The notes under the pieces were generated by a model. It did not search any database. It saw only the letters and a list, made by a program, of their open reading frames with translations, and was not told the origin of the DNA. From Amphiduros pacificus (Eukaryota > Annelida > Polychaeta > Phyllodocida > Hesionidae): a DNA stretch of 64,000 bases. Numbering within the stretch: the stretch's first letter is position 1; the number at the start of each line of letters is the position of its first letter. Location of the stretch: NCBI GenBank assembly GCA_949316495.1, contig OX439009.1:34908155-34972154 (forward strand). The letters are read 5' to 3'. Of the stretch, positions 23,766-36,224 are shown piece by piece. A program made the position numbers and the translations under genes.

Positions 23766-24139
23766 CTTGGACATTTGTACTCAGAATCTCATAAATATTC
23801 ATCTGTTTTTAATAATTTTACCACCAAAAGAAAGCCAAGAACAGGCACTATCATCATGATAAGTGTTATCTTCCAATTCATTCTCTAAATAGTGAATAAA
23901 ATGGCCAAAAATGTGTTGATCCAATTTTGACAATTGGTAAACAACACCTCCTGTGACTTACGGAGCCCCCTGACTGTTCATAGGTCAAGGTCACACAGCA
24001 CACTTCCTGTCCAGTACTGGCATTACTTGGTGGTCACAAAAAATCATAATTCTCAGGGCAGATGTTCTTTTGTAGATTTCAGACAGATAGCCTATATGTA
24101 TGTCAATTTTAAGATCATATATTGTTTCAGATACCTTAA

Positions 24140-25455
24140 ACCATGGTAAAATCGCCTGGAACCTTCCAGGTTTCATGAATGCTTTAAGGGATATGTACCC
24201 TAATAAAGTTGGTTCAATAGATGCAATGGACCAAGCACATGGCGGAGTTTCTATATTTATTAAATCCTGTATTCCTCAAAGTAAAGTTACATTGAATACT
24301 AGTTTACATGCCTCTGCAGTCCGAGTAACTCTTCGCAATACATTAACACTATGTTCAATATATTTAGCACCTGCTGATGCCATATTTAATCCAAATTATG
24401 TTTATCTTTTTGAAAATAAACCTAATACAATACCGAATGTTGTCATTCACATCAAAGAATCTTTATAAACATTAAATATAAATCCAGTATCAAATAGCCA
24501 AATTTCAATATCCAGAAACACCTCCATGGACCTATGCAACTTTAAATATTAATGTAGCCATTTCCGAATTATAGAAATACTCAACAGATCCATCCTTGTA
24601 TATAAAAAGATATAAAGAAATTAAATCTCCTTTCACAGGATATCAGTGTATATATACTGATAGCTATATAGATAATTTAATGATTACAAGGCTGCTGCAG
24701 CTGTTGTTATGGGCAATCATATCTATTCAGAATGTCTGCCAAATAAATCGTCGATTTTTTTCTGCTGAACTTCATCTTTTGTCCGGAAATTCGTTTTTAT
24801 TGGATCCCCAGTCACATTGGTATCCAAGGAAATGAGGCTGCTGACCAAGCTGCTAAAGCAGCATTGGATAAACGCCCGAAAAATATGCTTATTCCATATA
24901 CAGAGTTTCTAAATGGATGTTACGCTGGGACCATTTTTTCATAAATTGTTGGAAGTCAGGACTATTCTTGCTAAAACTAAAGGTGCTTGTAGAAAAAACC
25001 GAAGAGAAGAGTCTGTTTTAACTCATAGAATAGGACATAGTCGTTTGACACACTGCTATCTTCTTCAAGGCAAGATAAGCTTCAGTGTATTGGTTGTCAA
25101 AGAGCTATAACTGTTAAATATATTTTAATTGAATGTATTGATTTTGATGTAATTAGGACTTAATATTTTAATGTGTAAGATTTGCAATCATTATTTGATA
25201 ATGTAGATACTTCTGTGATACTTTTATGTTTAAACCAAATAAGACTTTATAACCAATCTTAAGGGTTTGAGCTCTTGTTTATTTAGGTCAATGACCTATT
25301 TATCAAGAACAAGGAAAATTTTGTGTTGTTAAGATTGTTAACATATCATAGTGATTTTATAAATCATATATCTAGTCAAAATGCTTATGTATTTGCTATT
25401 TTTAGGCACTTAGCGGTTGATGTGCCTTTAAGCCACCATTCATTCATTTGTTTGG
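24140..25455 (+). mobile_element. Second decayed I/Jockey-like LINE copy with RNase H and 3' end
   Basis: The left part encodes SIDAMDQAHGGVSIFIK and VRVTLRNTLTLCSIYLAP (endonuclease). After an internal deletion come SAELHLLS and SHWYPRK-type RNase H remnants; other frames show GNEAADQAAKAAL. It then continues to the conserved 3' end, GCCTTTAAGCCACCATTCAT. The polymerase part is missing and several stops are visible. The same 3' end recurs at 32480, 37800 and, inverted, at 34520 and 39840. Confidence 0.8.
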
Positions 25456-25540
25456 TTTTTTTTTGTTTGTTTGGGGTTTTACATCACCTTTTGCCCTGGT
25501 GCTCTAACCAACTGTGCCAGGGCCTGTGGCTTCATTTTTT
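25456..25540 (-). mobile_element. Internally deleted SINE
   Basis: On the plus strand a TTTG-rich tail and GGGGTTTTACATCACCTTTT are followed at once by GTGCTCTAACCAACTGTGCC. That is the complement of the SINE A-box region. Tail and head are joined with the body and B box missing. It was inserted at the 3' end of the LINE at 24140-25455. Confidence 0.7.
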
Positions 25541-25639
25541 TGCCCTGTTGCCAACCAATTCATTCATACCATGTTTCCAATATCACTGCACATAAAATAG
25601 TCTGGTACTTCATCAAACTTATATTGCTTCCTTATATTA

Positions 25640-28600
25640 AGATAAGGCGTGTTAAACCTGGAACACTAGGTGTCGCTGCTAATCCGCCCAGCAGGGCATT
25701 GTCGCTCCCTCGCAACGGAGCCACTGTCACGTGGGGGACACCAGTCTTGGTGCCAAGGTGGTTAAGGACGCCATTCGGCTCCAGTGCAGCGCAACTACAG
25801 GACGTCCCCTCATCTTCGCCAGGCATAAGTACGCAGCCTTAACAGACGACGAGTCTGAACGTTAGCCAGGGGACGTCGATGCCTGCACGTTCCAGCCCAG
25901 GTAGGGGAGCCGAATCATAGTGTAATCTTTAACACCCCATCCGCAGCCCGTCTCCCTTCTGGAAGCCATGTCAGCCAGAGAAAGGACATGTAGGGCATGT
26001 GGTGAGCCAGCTAAGGGCCACAAGGGCCCGATCGGCCCAGGTAACTGTAGGAAGGTAGCCTCGTTGGAAGCCTTCAGCCCAACTCCTGGTCCGTCTGTTC
26101 GACCAGAAGCCACAGTGGAAGCCATGGAAGCCGCAGCTGAAGCCACAGCTGAAGCCACAGCTGAAGCCACAGCCAACCCGGCCTCGCCAGCATTGAGCCT
26201 GGGAAATCCATTCCTGGGCATACAGCAAGAAGTGGAGACCCCGAGTCCTTCCGGTGACGTTAGCCAGGGTAATGAACTTTCATTTCTAATAAGTCAAGTA
26301 TCTTCGCTGATGAAGTCGCATGAGGAACTCTCGAGGGCAGTCGCCACCATGCAAGTCAACAACCACGTTGGGCAGGCGGGTGCCCCCACCGCCAACATGG
26401 ATAGGTGGCCCAACCAGGAACTCCACAGGGGGTCCCCCTGGCCAGCTCAGGGGAATAGCTCACTTCTACCCGGCTTGCCGCCACCCCCTCCTGCTATAAA
26501 GACCCCACCATGCTTGGGGGGCTCCATTCCAGGCCTGACCAGCACCAAAGGCATATCTGACTATGCCGGCCTTTGCAGAATACAGAGCGCACCGGAGAAG
26601 TCGGTTAAGGCTGCACTAAATGGTGAGTTTGTGCATTTGAACGATTTTCTTCAAAATCTTTATATGCCAGCCGATAGTGTGAATAGCATCGAATCTTAGC
26701 ATCGAAGACTCTGCAGGTTCAATTTCTTATCGTCAGAAAAGGCAACGCAGGAGGGTGTACGATAGCCAAACGTGGTCAGAGGCTTGGGCAGAATATGAGA
26801 GGTTAATGGTATTTCAACACGGTTTATATATATATGATCAGATGTCAGATTATAAGAAACAAGTATTAGATTGGGACAAACGTTATAAGTGGTACAACGT
26901 AGCTACGTTAGACATGAAGCACAGAATGGCCATTCATAAAAGGTCAGTAGAGTACTGTAGACGCTCACCTTGTGTATTCAATTCTTAATGCCACAGCAGT
27001 GAAATCTAATGTACAATGTTGTCCGAGATGTATGTCCACGGACCACGTTAGGCAAGCAGATTGTCCGTTTTCGAGGATCGCAAGATTCCTCAACCATGAA
27101 TTTTGGCATTTATGGCTTAAAGATCACCTCGACGCATCGTTAGCCAACACGCTGTCCTCAAGGGCATGCAACGGCGCCTCTATCGGCTATAAGGGCGACC
27201 AATTTCAAGTGTATCTATCTCACCTACGCCAACGTCGATAAATTCTTAAACGACAATTTAATCCTAGGACGTGTAGAAGGTCCTCTCTTGGACCTCCCTC
27301 CTAATTTCCGTGCATCTCCATTAGGAACATTTCAGAAGAAAGGCAAATCAAAAGTTAGGGTAATCCATGACCTTTCATGGCCGCCAGGACGGTCCGTAAA
27401 CGACGGAATCAACCCAGACGAATTCACACTCAAATACGCGACCATTGACGAAGCGATCGGAAGAATACGGAAACACGACGATCCGTGGCTGGCCAAGACG
27501 GACTTGGCCAACGCTTTCCAAAGCATCAAGGTCAGAAGCGATCAGCGACACTTATTAGGGTTTTCTTGGCCCGATCACACTGGGCATGTAAAATACTACC
27601 AAATGGCCTGCCTTCCTTTTGGTCTACGTAGCGCTCCAAAGATATTTGACGATTTTGCCTCGGCCACAGAGTTTGTATATAAAAAGCGCGGCGCTTCAAA
27701 CGATACGATCCATTATCTGGACTGTCAGGATCTTATCCTCAAAAGTGTGTGTGTTACTTATAGATAACTAAAAGCAAAAAACAAACTAAAATATTTAAAT
27801 TAAATATTTTAAATGACAATAATACAGACAAAATACAATAATGCAAAACAAAAAACTTGTAATTTTTAGTGTACTCTAGAAGGTTCAGGCCTTGAGAGTC
27901 TTTTCGTGGTTACTAATAATAGTTCATGGTTTGATTCTCAGACTGAGTATCTACTCATTTCTTGGTGTAGGTTTTCTTTGGTTCTCTCCTTTGTGCTAGT
28001 TCACATGGATAGTTCTATCTGAAATGTGGTAAAATAGCTGAAAATGATTTACCATTTTTACAATGTGGTATATGCATCCTATTATAAAGTTCCTTTTTAG
28101 CATATAAATGCTGTATCAAATACACTTTGTTTTATAACTTGAAGTGATATTACACTAAATGTCACTGCATAAAATGATATGCCATACATAACCATTATAA
28201 TTTAACCAGAAGAATTAAATAACATTAAAATACAATGTTTTCAGCTATACTGCTATACACTTATTGAATTTGAAATTATAATTGACTTAAAATACTAAAT
28301 ATGCTCAGTAACTCAACCTAGGGCTAACACATGAATGTGTCCCACCTGAGTTCTGATCTGGTCTGAGGAAGATATAAGTCTTCTGAACTGTTTTATACCT
28401 GAAGATTCACCTGAGTGGAGCTATCCAATGATCACAGGGTTAACAAAATTGTTTTTTGACCTATATATCACAAAACTGACCATTCTCAGACAATCTTATA
28501 TAACATCTGCACCATTCTTAGAGTACTGTCTGTTCATAATCAATAGACCATGTTATTACTGTCTGTACAACATATTTAGTCAATAATATTTTATACATAG

Positions 28601-30300
28601 AAATAATTATTACAACACAAATTGTATCAAAATACTTATTACATGATTAACACGGCATCATAAACCCGGTAAACACCTTCATACATTTATGAAATAGCAA
28701 TTTTATGTGACATGGACGATACGCTCTCTATTAGCGGCGGTAAAAAATCGTGCCAAAGGTCCTTGGACATTATCATAGACACATGCAAGATGGCAGGTTT
28801 TGAAATTCAGGATAGGAAAATAGTAGGCCCATCCAAGACTATTGAATTTTTAGGCATAATATTGAATTTTATTGCAACAATTAAGAATTTCCAAAGAAAG
28901 GCTATCAGATATATTGTTAGAATTAGAAGAATACTCTGGTCGCAGGTACGCCACCAAGCAGGAGCTATTGTCTATCACTGGGAAATTGTCATTCTGTTCA
29001 AAAGTTGTGGCTAACTGCCGTCTTTTTACTCGGAGACTCATACACACAGCCAAAAGTGCAAGGGCCTTGCACCACAAAATCAGACTGTCCGGGGAGGCAA
29101 AGGCGGACCTTGCCTGGTGGCAGAGATGCATCCGTTCCCACAACGGAATCTCTTTCTTCCCCACCCACTGGACTATGGCTAACGCTCACATCATATTTAC
29201 CGACGCCTCTGACCAAGGGATAGGCATTATATATGAACAATCTTGGATTATCATACCATTTGTGGGGAACCTCGCCTGGTACAGTACCATGGCCATTGCA
29301 TGGCAGGAACTACTGGCAGTGGTGATTGCCATAGCAACGTTTGGGGACAGGCTGGTCGACAAAAAGTTAGCCATGAACATTGATAATAGTGCTGTGTGTT
29401 ATTGCATCAATGACAGTAGGTCCAAGGACCCAAACCTCATGAATCATTAGCAGGTTTAAGGAACTCATCCCTCTCAGCGAGCCATACAGTACTCCTCCCA
29501 GGGAGGTTATCTATGATTATATTCTGTAATTTTATCTCGGTTTTGGCCATCTGATGGCTTAGCAAAAGTAGTATAAGCTGCATAAGCAGTGATATAAACC
29601 TTGCATAAAGTAATTCTCTACGCCAGGTCATCTGTGACCTGGCTAGGTATATGTCAATATTCGCCACATAATGGCTTTATTATAAGTCATATAAGCTGCA
29701 TAAGCAGCCGTATAAGCACGTTTCAATTATTCTATCTATCATGTATGATAGCTCTACTCGTCCCTTTGTTCAATCTGACGAGGATTATCGTAAATTGTAT
29801 AAGCCTTACAAGTTAAGCGGTATAAGCCGTGCAACTTATCACACTGAGACTGTTCAAATTGGTTAATTATCTTTATTTAATTCATTATTTAATTTTGTTA
29901 TTTATAATATCATGTTCAAATGTACATACTCACTGTTCACTGTGTTCACAGTCTTTATATTATTGTAGCATTGGACCTCAAGGTGGGGACATTAGTCAAC
30001 TCCGGTTTCAAACCCAATACCAGGCGCACGTATCACTCAGCTCGGGCATCCTATACCAAGTTCTGCCAGCTTCTCCATCTAGCTCCTATCCCAGCAGATG
30101 AGCAGACAATTCTAAGGTACATAGCGCATGTGTCCGGGGTACCCGGTACCAGCACTAGTCTCCCTTCTCTCTAGCATGTTAGCCAAGCTCCCTAATGACT
30201 ATGATAGCCCTCTGCTTAGGGTTTTTCGGCTGCCTCAGGGGGGCAGAGTACACTCAAGTAACCCATCACATATCGGGAAAAATCATCAGCCCAGAGTTAG
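25640..30300 (+). mobile_element. DIRS-like (tyrosine-recombinase) retroelement, fossil, broken
   Basis: A G+C-rich block with the parts of a DIRS-group element in order. A gag-like region at about 25968-26700 has a C-x2-C...H...C type motif (CRACGEPAKGHKGP). Reverse transcriptase lies at about 27290-27740 and 28710-29000, RNase H at about 28990-29450, and the start of a tyrosine recombinase at about 29990-30270. A roughly 1-kb AT-rich insertion without coding signal splits the polymerase part (about 27.74-28.70 kb). The stretch 29450-29960 is non-coding with short repeated ATAAGCTGCATAAGCAG-like pieces. The 3' end appears truncated. It is broken, with several breaks. Composition still differs from its surroundings, so it is of moderate age. 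Confidence 0.85.
27745..28705. mobile_element. AT-rich insertion inside the DIRS-like element
   Basis: About 960 bp of AT-rich sequence lying within the polymerase part of the DIRS-like element. I see no coding content and no convincing terminal inverted repeats. It is most simply a later insertion, perhaps a non-autonomous element. Confidence 0.55.
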
Positions 30301-30675
30301 ATGAAATCTCAAATTGTTCGATGAAAGAATATGAAAGAATGCTTGATGATAATAGGAAAAAGATTAGCATAAGTATTAGAAAATGCATGGATTGTCTAAA
30401 TTGGAATTCATATTGTCCTCCAACTGATTTGTACCAATATGAATGCTGAATCTGTCAAGTAGGTATTCATTCTTCTGGAAACTCTCAGGAGTCACAATGT
30501 AAAACACGCCAACATGTAAAAAAAGGTAAAAAGCTTATAACAATAATGTTCTTCATATACCACTATATTGTAGCTTTGCAGAGTAATTTTAGATATTATA
30601 TCAGAAAAAAAGAAGGTGAATGAATAACCTTGATTTAGCTTATATTGGTCATGTTTTCAAATTTCAAAATGTATA
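30300..30675. other. Unassigned stretch
   Basis: Contains a short plus-strand frame (EYERMLDDNRKKISISIRK followed by a cysteine-containing part) up to about 30450. It resembles nothing I can name and may be a relic exon or element debris. Confidence 0.3.
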
Positions 30676-30689
30676 GGATTGAGGCATAG

Positions 30690-30875
30690 TATTTATATTG
30701 AAGTTGATGGTCAGTGGGGCAGCTGGAAAGGTTGGAGTGTCTGCAGTGTGACTTGTGGAAACGGCACCCAGTCCAGGACCAGGAGTTGTGATAGCCCATC
30801 TCAAGCTTTTGGTGGGAAGGACTGCAGTGGTAACTCAACTGAGGAACAAAACTGTGACATGAATCCATGCTGAGG
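30690..30875 (+). CDS. Thrombospondin type-1 repeat exon
   Basis: Encodes one complete TSR domain: [19 protein letters not shown], then RTRSC, then the last four cysteines ending NCDMNPC. It has the W-x2-W-x2-W spacing seen in the family, six cysteines and the CSVTCG motif. An AG (AGTATT) precedes it and TGA follows the last cysteine, so it is either a terminal exon or a stray copy. TSR domains mediate extracellular adhesion. No neighbouring exon of the same gene was found apart from its relative at 31207-31381. Confidence 0.75.
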
Positions 30876-31206
30876 TAAATTATTTACTTAATGATCAAGA
30901 TAAACTCCACATTTGATTTAAACAAACTTTAATCATGCCATACATATTCTGGCAAGCTGAGGTTTACAGCCAGTATCTAACATATATGAGTGGGGATTGG
31001 TTCTTTTTTGGCACAATCAACACCAGTTTGGAACCCTTGATAGGTGGACCTAATTTTCATATACCTTATAAATTTTCTTTTGATAAGGTATATTTGTAAG
31101 AATTTGTTTATGATTTAAACAAATTTCTCCTGGAATAATGTGAAGAGTGGAGTGTATTTTATTTTTAAAGAAAATCATTCTTGTTTTTGACCTCTTTGAG
31201 ATAATA

Positions 31207-31385
31207 TTTACATTGAAGTTGATGGTGAGTGGGGCAGCTGGCATGGGTGGAGTGTCTGCAGTGTGACTTGTGGAGATGGCACCCAGTCCAGGACCAGGAG
31301 TTGTGATAACCGATCTCCAGCCTATGGTGGTAGTAAATGATCAAACTGAAGCGCAAAACTGTAACCCCAATACATGTCGTAAGTG
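31207..31385 (+). pseudogene. Decayed second thrombospondin type-1 repeat exon
   Basis: Close relative of the exon at 30690. It encodes [18 protein letters not shown], then [15 protein letters not shown] and AYGG. A small deletion near 31333 then shifts the frame and removes one cysteine, after which EAQNCNPNTC continues in another frame. The donor TGTC/GTAAGT at 31381 is still perfect. A duplicated exon that lost function recently. Confidence 0.75.
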
Positions 31386-31504
31386 TTTCTTTGTTCGTTG
31401 AAAAATAATGCTCACATTGACAAAAAATGGGCATATTGTTGTGCGAAACAGGCAACCTGAGTATCACACGAAAACGACAACGTGAGTGTAAGATGAAAAG
31501 GGAT

Positions 31505-31727
31505 TTGTTTGTTTGTTTTACATCACTTTCAACATTATTTCAGTCATTTAGTGATGAGACCTACTTGTAGCAGATATAGTGCTGCCTCACTGAATTGTCA
31601 TGTCGCAGGTCCTTTACATGACAACCCACCCGGTCACAGATTTACAAGGAAAACGGGTTCACCCTTTAGGCACGGGCCTCGGCTAATATGGGAAATTGTA
31701 TCATGAGTTCAATCTCGGCAGACACTC
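31505..31727 (-). mobile_element. SINE copy, antisense, 5'-truncated
   Basis: Reverse complement of the SINE body (GACAATTCAGTGAGGCAGCA and the GATGTAAAAC tail). It runs from the TTTG tail at 31505 and stops near the B box. Confidence 0.85.
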
Positions 31728-31734
31728 CTTGACA

Positions 31735-32485
31735 GTTTTTGCACTCATCATTAAACCAGGGTTTTTCTTTAATTTTAGAATTTGGCTTTGATTTGGGAAT
31801 ACACCCATCAGCAAAATCATACAATGTATCTGTAAAAACTTCATCTACATCGTTAAAATATTTTTGAGTTATTTTTATTACAGCAAGATGTTTGAAATTT
31901 TGCCTGTTCTAAGTAAGACTAAAAGTGCTTGTTGAAGAGAAGAGTCTGTTCTTACTTGTATAAGAATAGGACATCTTCTTAAAGGCGAAGATCAGCCTCA
32001 GTATATTGGTTGTCAAAGAGCTATGACTGTTAAATATGTTTTAATTGACTGTATCAATTTTTATAATATCAGGACTCAATATTTTAATGTGCAAGATTTA
32101 CATCTGTTGTTTGATAATGTAGATACTTCTGTAATAGTATCATGTTAAAACCAAACAGGACTTAATAACCAATTTTAAGGGTGGAGCTATTGTTTACTTA
32201 GGTTACTTACATTGAACTATTTATGAACTATTTTATTAAGAACTGTAAAACATCAAATGGTATTTAAAGTCTTTTAAATTGAATTTTTTTATACAAATTT
32301 ATTATGTCTATAACTGATATATTGAAAGGATTTTGTTGATGTTTTGTGTTGTTAAGATAACTTACCTATCAAAATGATTTATAGATCATATATATCTATT
32401 CAAAACATTTATGTTTTTACCATTTATAGGCACTGAATAACCTTTGTGGTTGATTAGCCTTTAAGCCACCATTCATTCAATCCTG
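31735..32485 (+). mobile_element. I/Jockey-like LINE 3' end with inverted 5' piece
   Basis: 31885-32485 is the sense 3' end of the LINE also seen at 24140-25455 (VKRAMTVKY-like part, then GCCTTTAAGCCACCATTCAT). Immediately upstream, 31738-31880 encodes DEVFTDTLYDFADGC and KPWFNDEC on the minus strand, a more 5' part of the same kind of LINE. This arrangement is typical of twin priming. The last 300 bp are shared by the 5.3-kb tandem duplication. Confidence 0.7.
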
Positions 32486-32843
32486 GGGAAGGTCAGGAAT
32501 TAGAAGGATCCATCCTCAAGTTCACATATGGTCTTCTCATCCCCAGAGGAATGCATCTGATTGATTAAAAGTTTAATATATTTATTTTATCCCTGAATAA
32601 CTATGTATTTTGTTCAGTCTTGAGTGTTAGATGTTATATTTTGAATAATATAATTTGTTTGCAAATAAGTCCTTGCCATCTTGAAATAGACAGAGAAAAG
32701 TAAGGTGCTTAAACTTAGCAGATAGAGAAAGTGTGGGTGTTGGCTATATCTCACAGTTGACATTGCCCTATGAAAAGAAAAAAGGAATATATATATATCT
32801 ACTCCTCTGGCCAAATGGGTCTTGGAGTATTTGTGAGAATTTA

Positions 32844-33814
32844 TCAGACCTCACATATGAATCCATGCAAAGTACTTTGTTGGCGTATCACTTGCCATGA
32901 TTCATCATCAGTGTGAATAACAACATAACCATTCTCAATGAGAGGGTTGAGCATCTCAGGATTGGAGGGAAGGTTGTTTGTGAAGGAGGCTGTTATATAT
33001 GTGTCACTCCATTTGTATTCATGGTAAAAAGCCTTTTGTACAATTAATCCAAGATAAAGTGTGCATCTGTTTGCTAAAATCAGAAAAGTAACATATTCTC
33101 AGAATCATTTAATATGTTCTATTTATTATACCTGTACAGAGGCCACGGGCCGTGGCGCAGTTGGTTAGGGCGCCAGCATATTAGCACCAGTTCCTCTGTG
33201 GTGATCCAAAGGTCGTGGGTTCGAACTCCTGCCGTGCCGGGATTGAACTCATGATACAATTTCCCACATGAGCTGAGGCCTGTGCCAAAGGGTTAACCCG
33301 TTGTCCTTGTAAATCTGTGACCGGTCGGGTTGTCATGTCAAGGACCTGCGACATGACAATTCAGTGAGGCAGCACTATATCTGCTACAAGTAGGTCTCAT
33401 CACGAAATAACTGAAATAATGTTGAAAGTGATGTAAAACCCCAAACAAACAAACAAATATACCTGTACATTATTTTATCTGAATAGAGTGTTCATTAATA
33501 TTGGCAATGGAACATAAATGACCCTCATCCATGAAAAATCATGTCTACTTTTTTATACATTTTCCTGATATTAGTTTTCTTTTTTTAAATGTCACAGTAT
33601 CACTTCAAATGAGAAATATTCAACTTACATGTTCCACATGTGTCAGTCAGAAAACTTGCAAGTGCATTTTGCTCCTGTTGATTTCCAACATTCACCAGGT
33701 GTCCATTAGAGGCAGCTTCACAGAATGTCTGAGCATCACTAAATGATTTTTGATCTGTCACTGATGCAAAGTAGCAGAATGATTCATCCACTTCAGTATA
33801 TCTTGGTGGACAAC
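32844..33814 (-). CDS. C-type lectin domain, two exons (33814-33629, 33073-32844), copy 1
   Basis: The first exon reads CPPRYTEVDESFCYFASV, then FSDAQTFCEAASNGHLVNV. The second begins NRCTLYLGL, contains YHEYKWSDTY and WQVIRQQ, and ends HGFICEV with a stop at 32844-32846. Phases agree (1/1) and splice sites are GT-AG. The disulphide pattern and the F-I-C end are those of a C-type lectin-like domain. It lacks the EPN/QPD-WND calcium-sugar motifs in the usual place, so sugar binding is doubtful. Upstream exons, including any signal peptide, were not found, so this may be a partial gene. The intron holds a SINE. Confidence 0.75.
33139..33457 (+). mobile_element. tRNA-derived SINE, copy 2
   Basis: Full-length copy with A box GTGGCGCAGTTGG, B box GGTTCGAAC and AAAC tail. 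Target-site duplication TATACCTGTACA at 33127-33138 and 33458-33469. Inserted in the C-type lectin intron. Confidence 0.95.
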
Positions 33815-34509
33815 CTAATTTATAATTAGATATATTATATAAAAGCTTGATAGACCATTATCATTATTTTGATTACAGCCATACCACATGTATCTTGACC
33901 AAGAGTTATTCTGTATGTATCACAATTTTGAAACATTCTGGGCAACCTGTCGCTTTTAATATATTTGGATGGCATACAAGGGAAACAAAATTTAAAAATA
34001 CTTCAAAAACAATATTTCAAACAAAAGAACAAACTCATTCAGTTTTGAAGAGACTAGTGAGTAGATTTCTTAAATACTGAGTAGATTTCACAATAGGTAA
34101 GATGGAGTATTGTTGTAAAATGTATTCAATCTATTTCTAATTGGTGTTAGATCAATAAAAAAAATTGTTTCAACTTTTTCTTAATATAAGCTTGGTAGAA
34201 CACTTGGGGTGGTGGATTTTGGGAGCATAATTTTTACCCCATCGACTGCTTCCAAACTGGAAAGCTATGATATCACTTAATATGGTCATTTTTTAAACAA
34301 TATATAGGTATTTCCAGGATATGTCCACAAACCTTTTTAAAAGCAATGGTTAGCAATATAACATTCATATAGAGATGTGGAGATTTGGTTGAGGTTGGAT
34401 GATGGCACAAAGAGCCTTGTCACCTTTTTGAGTCAGAGGCAGGTGGGTGAATGGAATCTACACCCTTACAGTAGAGTCTAGTTTGATATGGCTACATCAT
34501 TCTGTATAT

Positions 34510-36130
34510 AAATGACTGGTGGCTTAAAGGCATGTCAACGTCAACTCTGACTAGATATATGATTTATAAAATCAATATGATATGTAAACAACCGTAACAA
34601 CACAAAATATCAACAAAAACATATCAACATTTCAGTTATAGACATGATAAACATGTAAAAATAAATTCATTTTAAAAGATTTGTTGCAGATGGATGATGA
34701 CACAAAGAGTCTTGTCTTCATGTTTTGTAGTGAGGGGCAGGTGGGTGATGGAAATCACACCATAGAAGCGCACCATAGTAGGGCATTCTTTACACAGTAT
34801 ATATAATGAGCTCTGCAGCATCTTTTTGGAAAAATAATGTCAACACAAAGTACAGTTCCATTGTCAATATAAGAATGTTTATCATTTCCTTTCTTAAAAA
34901 AAACATTTTTTTATTTTGAATGTACCCTTAGAGCCAATAGATTAGTTCCATCCACAGCTGTAAGAGTAACTCGGAACTATGAAATTGATTTATTGGTCCA
35001 AGTTGTTACAAGTACGGATAAGTATTGATAATGATAGCAAGAAATATAAAATTACATAATGATGAAAATGTAAATATTTGATTTATGTAATATTTTTGTA
35101 TACAGATACAGTAAATGAATGGAGTAAATTGTTTTAATTGAGAAAGGTTTATACAATATGAATTGAATGCTTATACATTAGATAAGTAAGAATATCTTTC
35201 AAATGTACCCAAGACATAAGTATGATACTTCATCACATATGTATGATACATGAGATCACAGATGGTTTAGTTACTTTAGATTAAATGTACAAGAGAGATA
35301 TAGATGTGAACTCTGGTTTTCATTGGCAGAAAAGGCTTTACTTTATTTATGATGACATAAACTATTTTATTTTTGTGATCTGTCCATGTTTAGCTTTCAT
35401 TTATAGTTATACCAAGGAAGATAAATTGTTTAGTTCTTTCCATATTTGAATTTGCAGATAATCTGGTTTAATATTTTAATTAAGTTTTTTAATATTGAGA
35501 GATAGTTTGTTACTTTTACACGTCATTAATATTTGAGTTCATTGTTGAGAGTCAAATGTATTTTTAAATTGTTTATTAAGTGCTTAAAGATAATATTTTG
35601 TGTGTCAGCTTAAGTTGTGGCATCTGTATGAACAGAACTTCAAACAATTTACTTACATTTGAAATATCATTTATAAATATATATTTAGTATTGGGCCTAA
35701 AATAGATCCTTGTTATATTCCAGTTTTTATCATTGTTATTTGAGAATTAATTTTATCAACATATCAGTTATTTGTCATGAGTATTAGATGTTATATTTTG
35801 AATGATAAAATTTGTTTGCAAATAGGTCTTTGCCATCTTGCAATAGACAGAGAAAAGTAAGGTGCTTAAACCTAGCAATCTGGTCAAGAGTATTAAATTA
35901 TTTTGATAGGTCCAGATATATATTGGTTGCTCTATCATTCTAATCAATATCTGCAGGTATTCTGCCAATGACTTCTAGTGCAGTAAATTCTGTACTGCAC
36001 TCAGTCTGAAACCCATATTGACTACTAAAGGAATGTTTCTTAAAAACAACCTTTTCAAATACTTGAAGATAAGGATAATTTGTCTGTAATTGGTAAATAT
36101 TTGCTCATCATGCTAGTTTTGGTGTTAATT
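34510..36130 (-). mobile_element. Decayed antisense LINE, copy in unit 1
   Basis: On the minus strand broken frames give STEFTALEVIGRI, NIYLDLSKxFNTLDQ, QGSILGPIL and FLGITINES-TWTDHKNK, all reverse transcriptase motifs. It ends near 34520 with the complement of GCATGCCTTTAAGCCACC, the same 3' end as the LINE at 24140-25455. Many stops, so old. A related 90-bp piece lies at 32625-32715. Confidence 0.75.
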
Positions 36131-36224
36131 CATCTATAATTGTAATTGTTGTTTCTTCAGTTTTTAAAAGAAATTTTTTTAAAAAAGTTTTTAAAAGTCT
36201 AATAATTCCCTTTTTGGGGTATTT

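Noticed and set aside
24100-24468. 122-codon plus-strand frame as a host gene
   Set aside because: HGGVSIFIK and LCSIYLAP are LINE endonuclease motifs; the frame is a LINE relic.
35768-35968. Minus-strand frame (and copy at 41088) as a small gene
   Set aside because: It is part of a decayed antisense LINE reverse transcriptase and is duplicated with the 5.3-kb unit.
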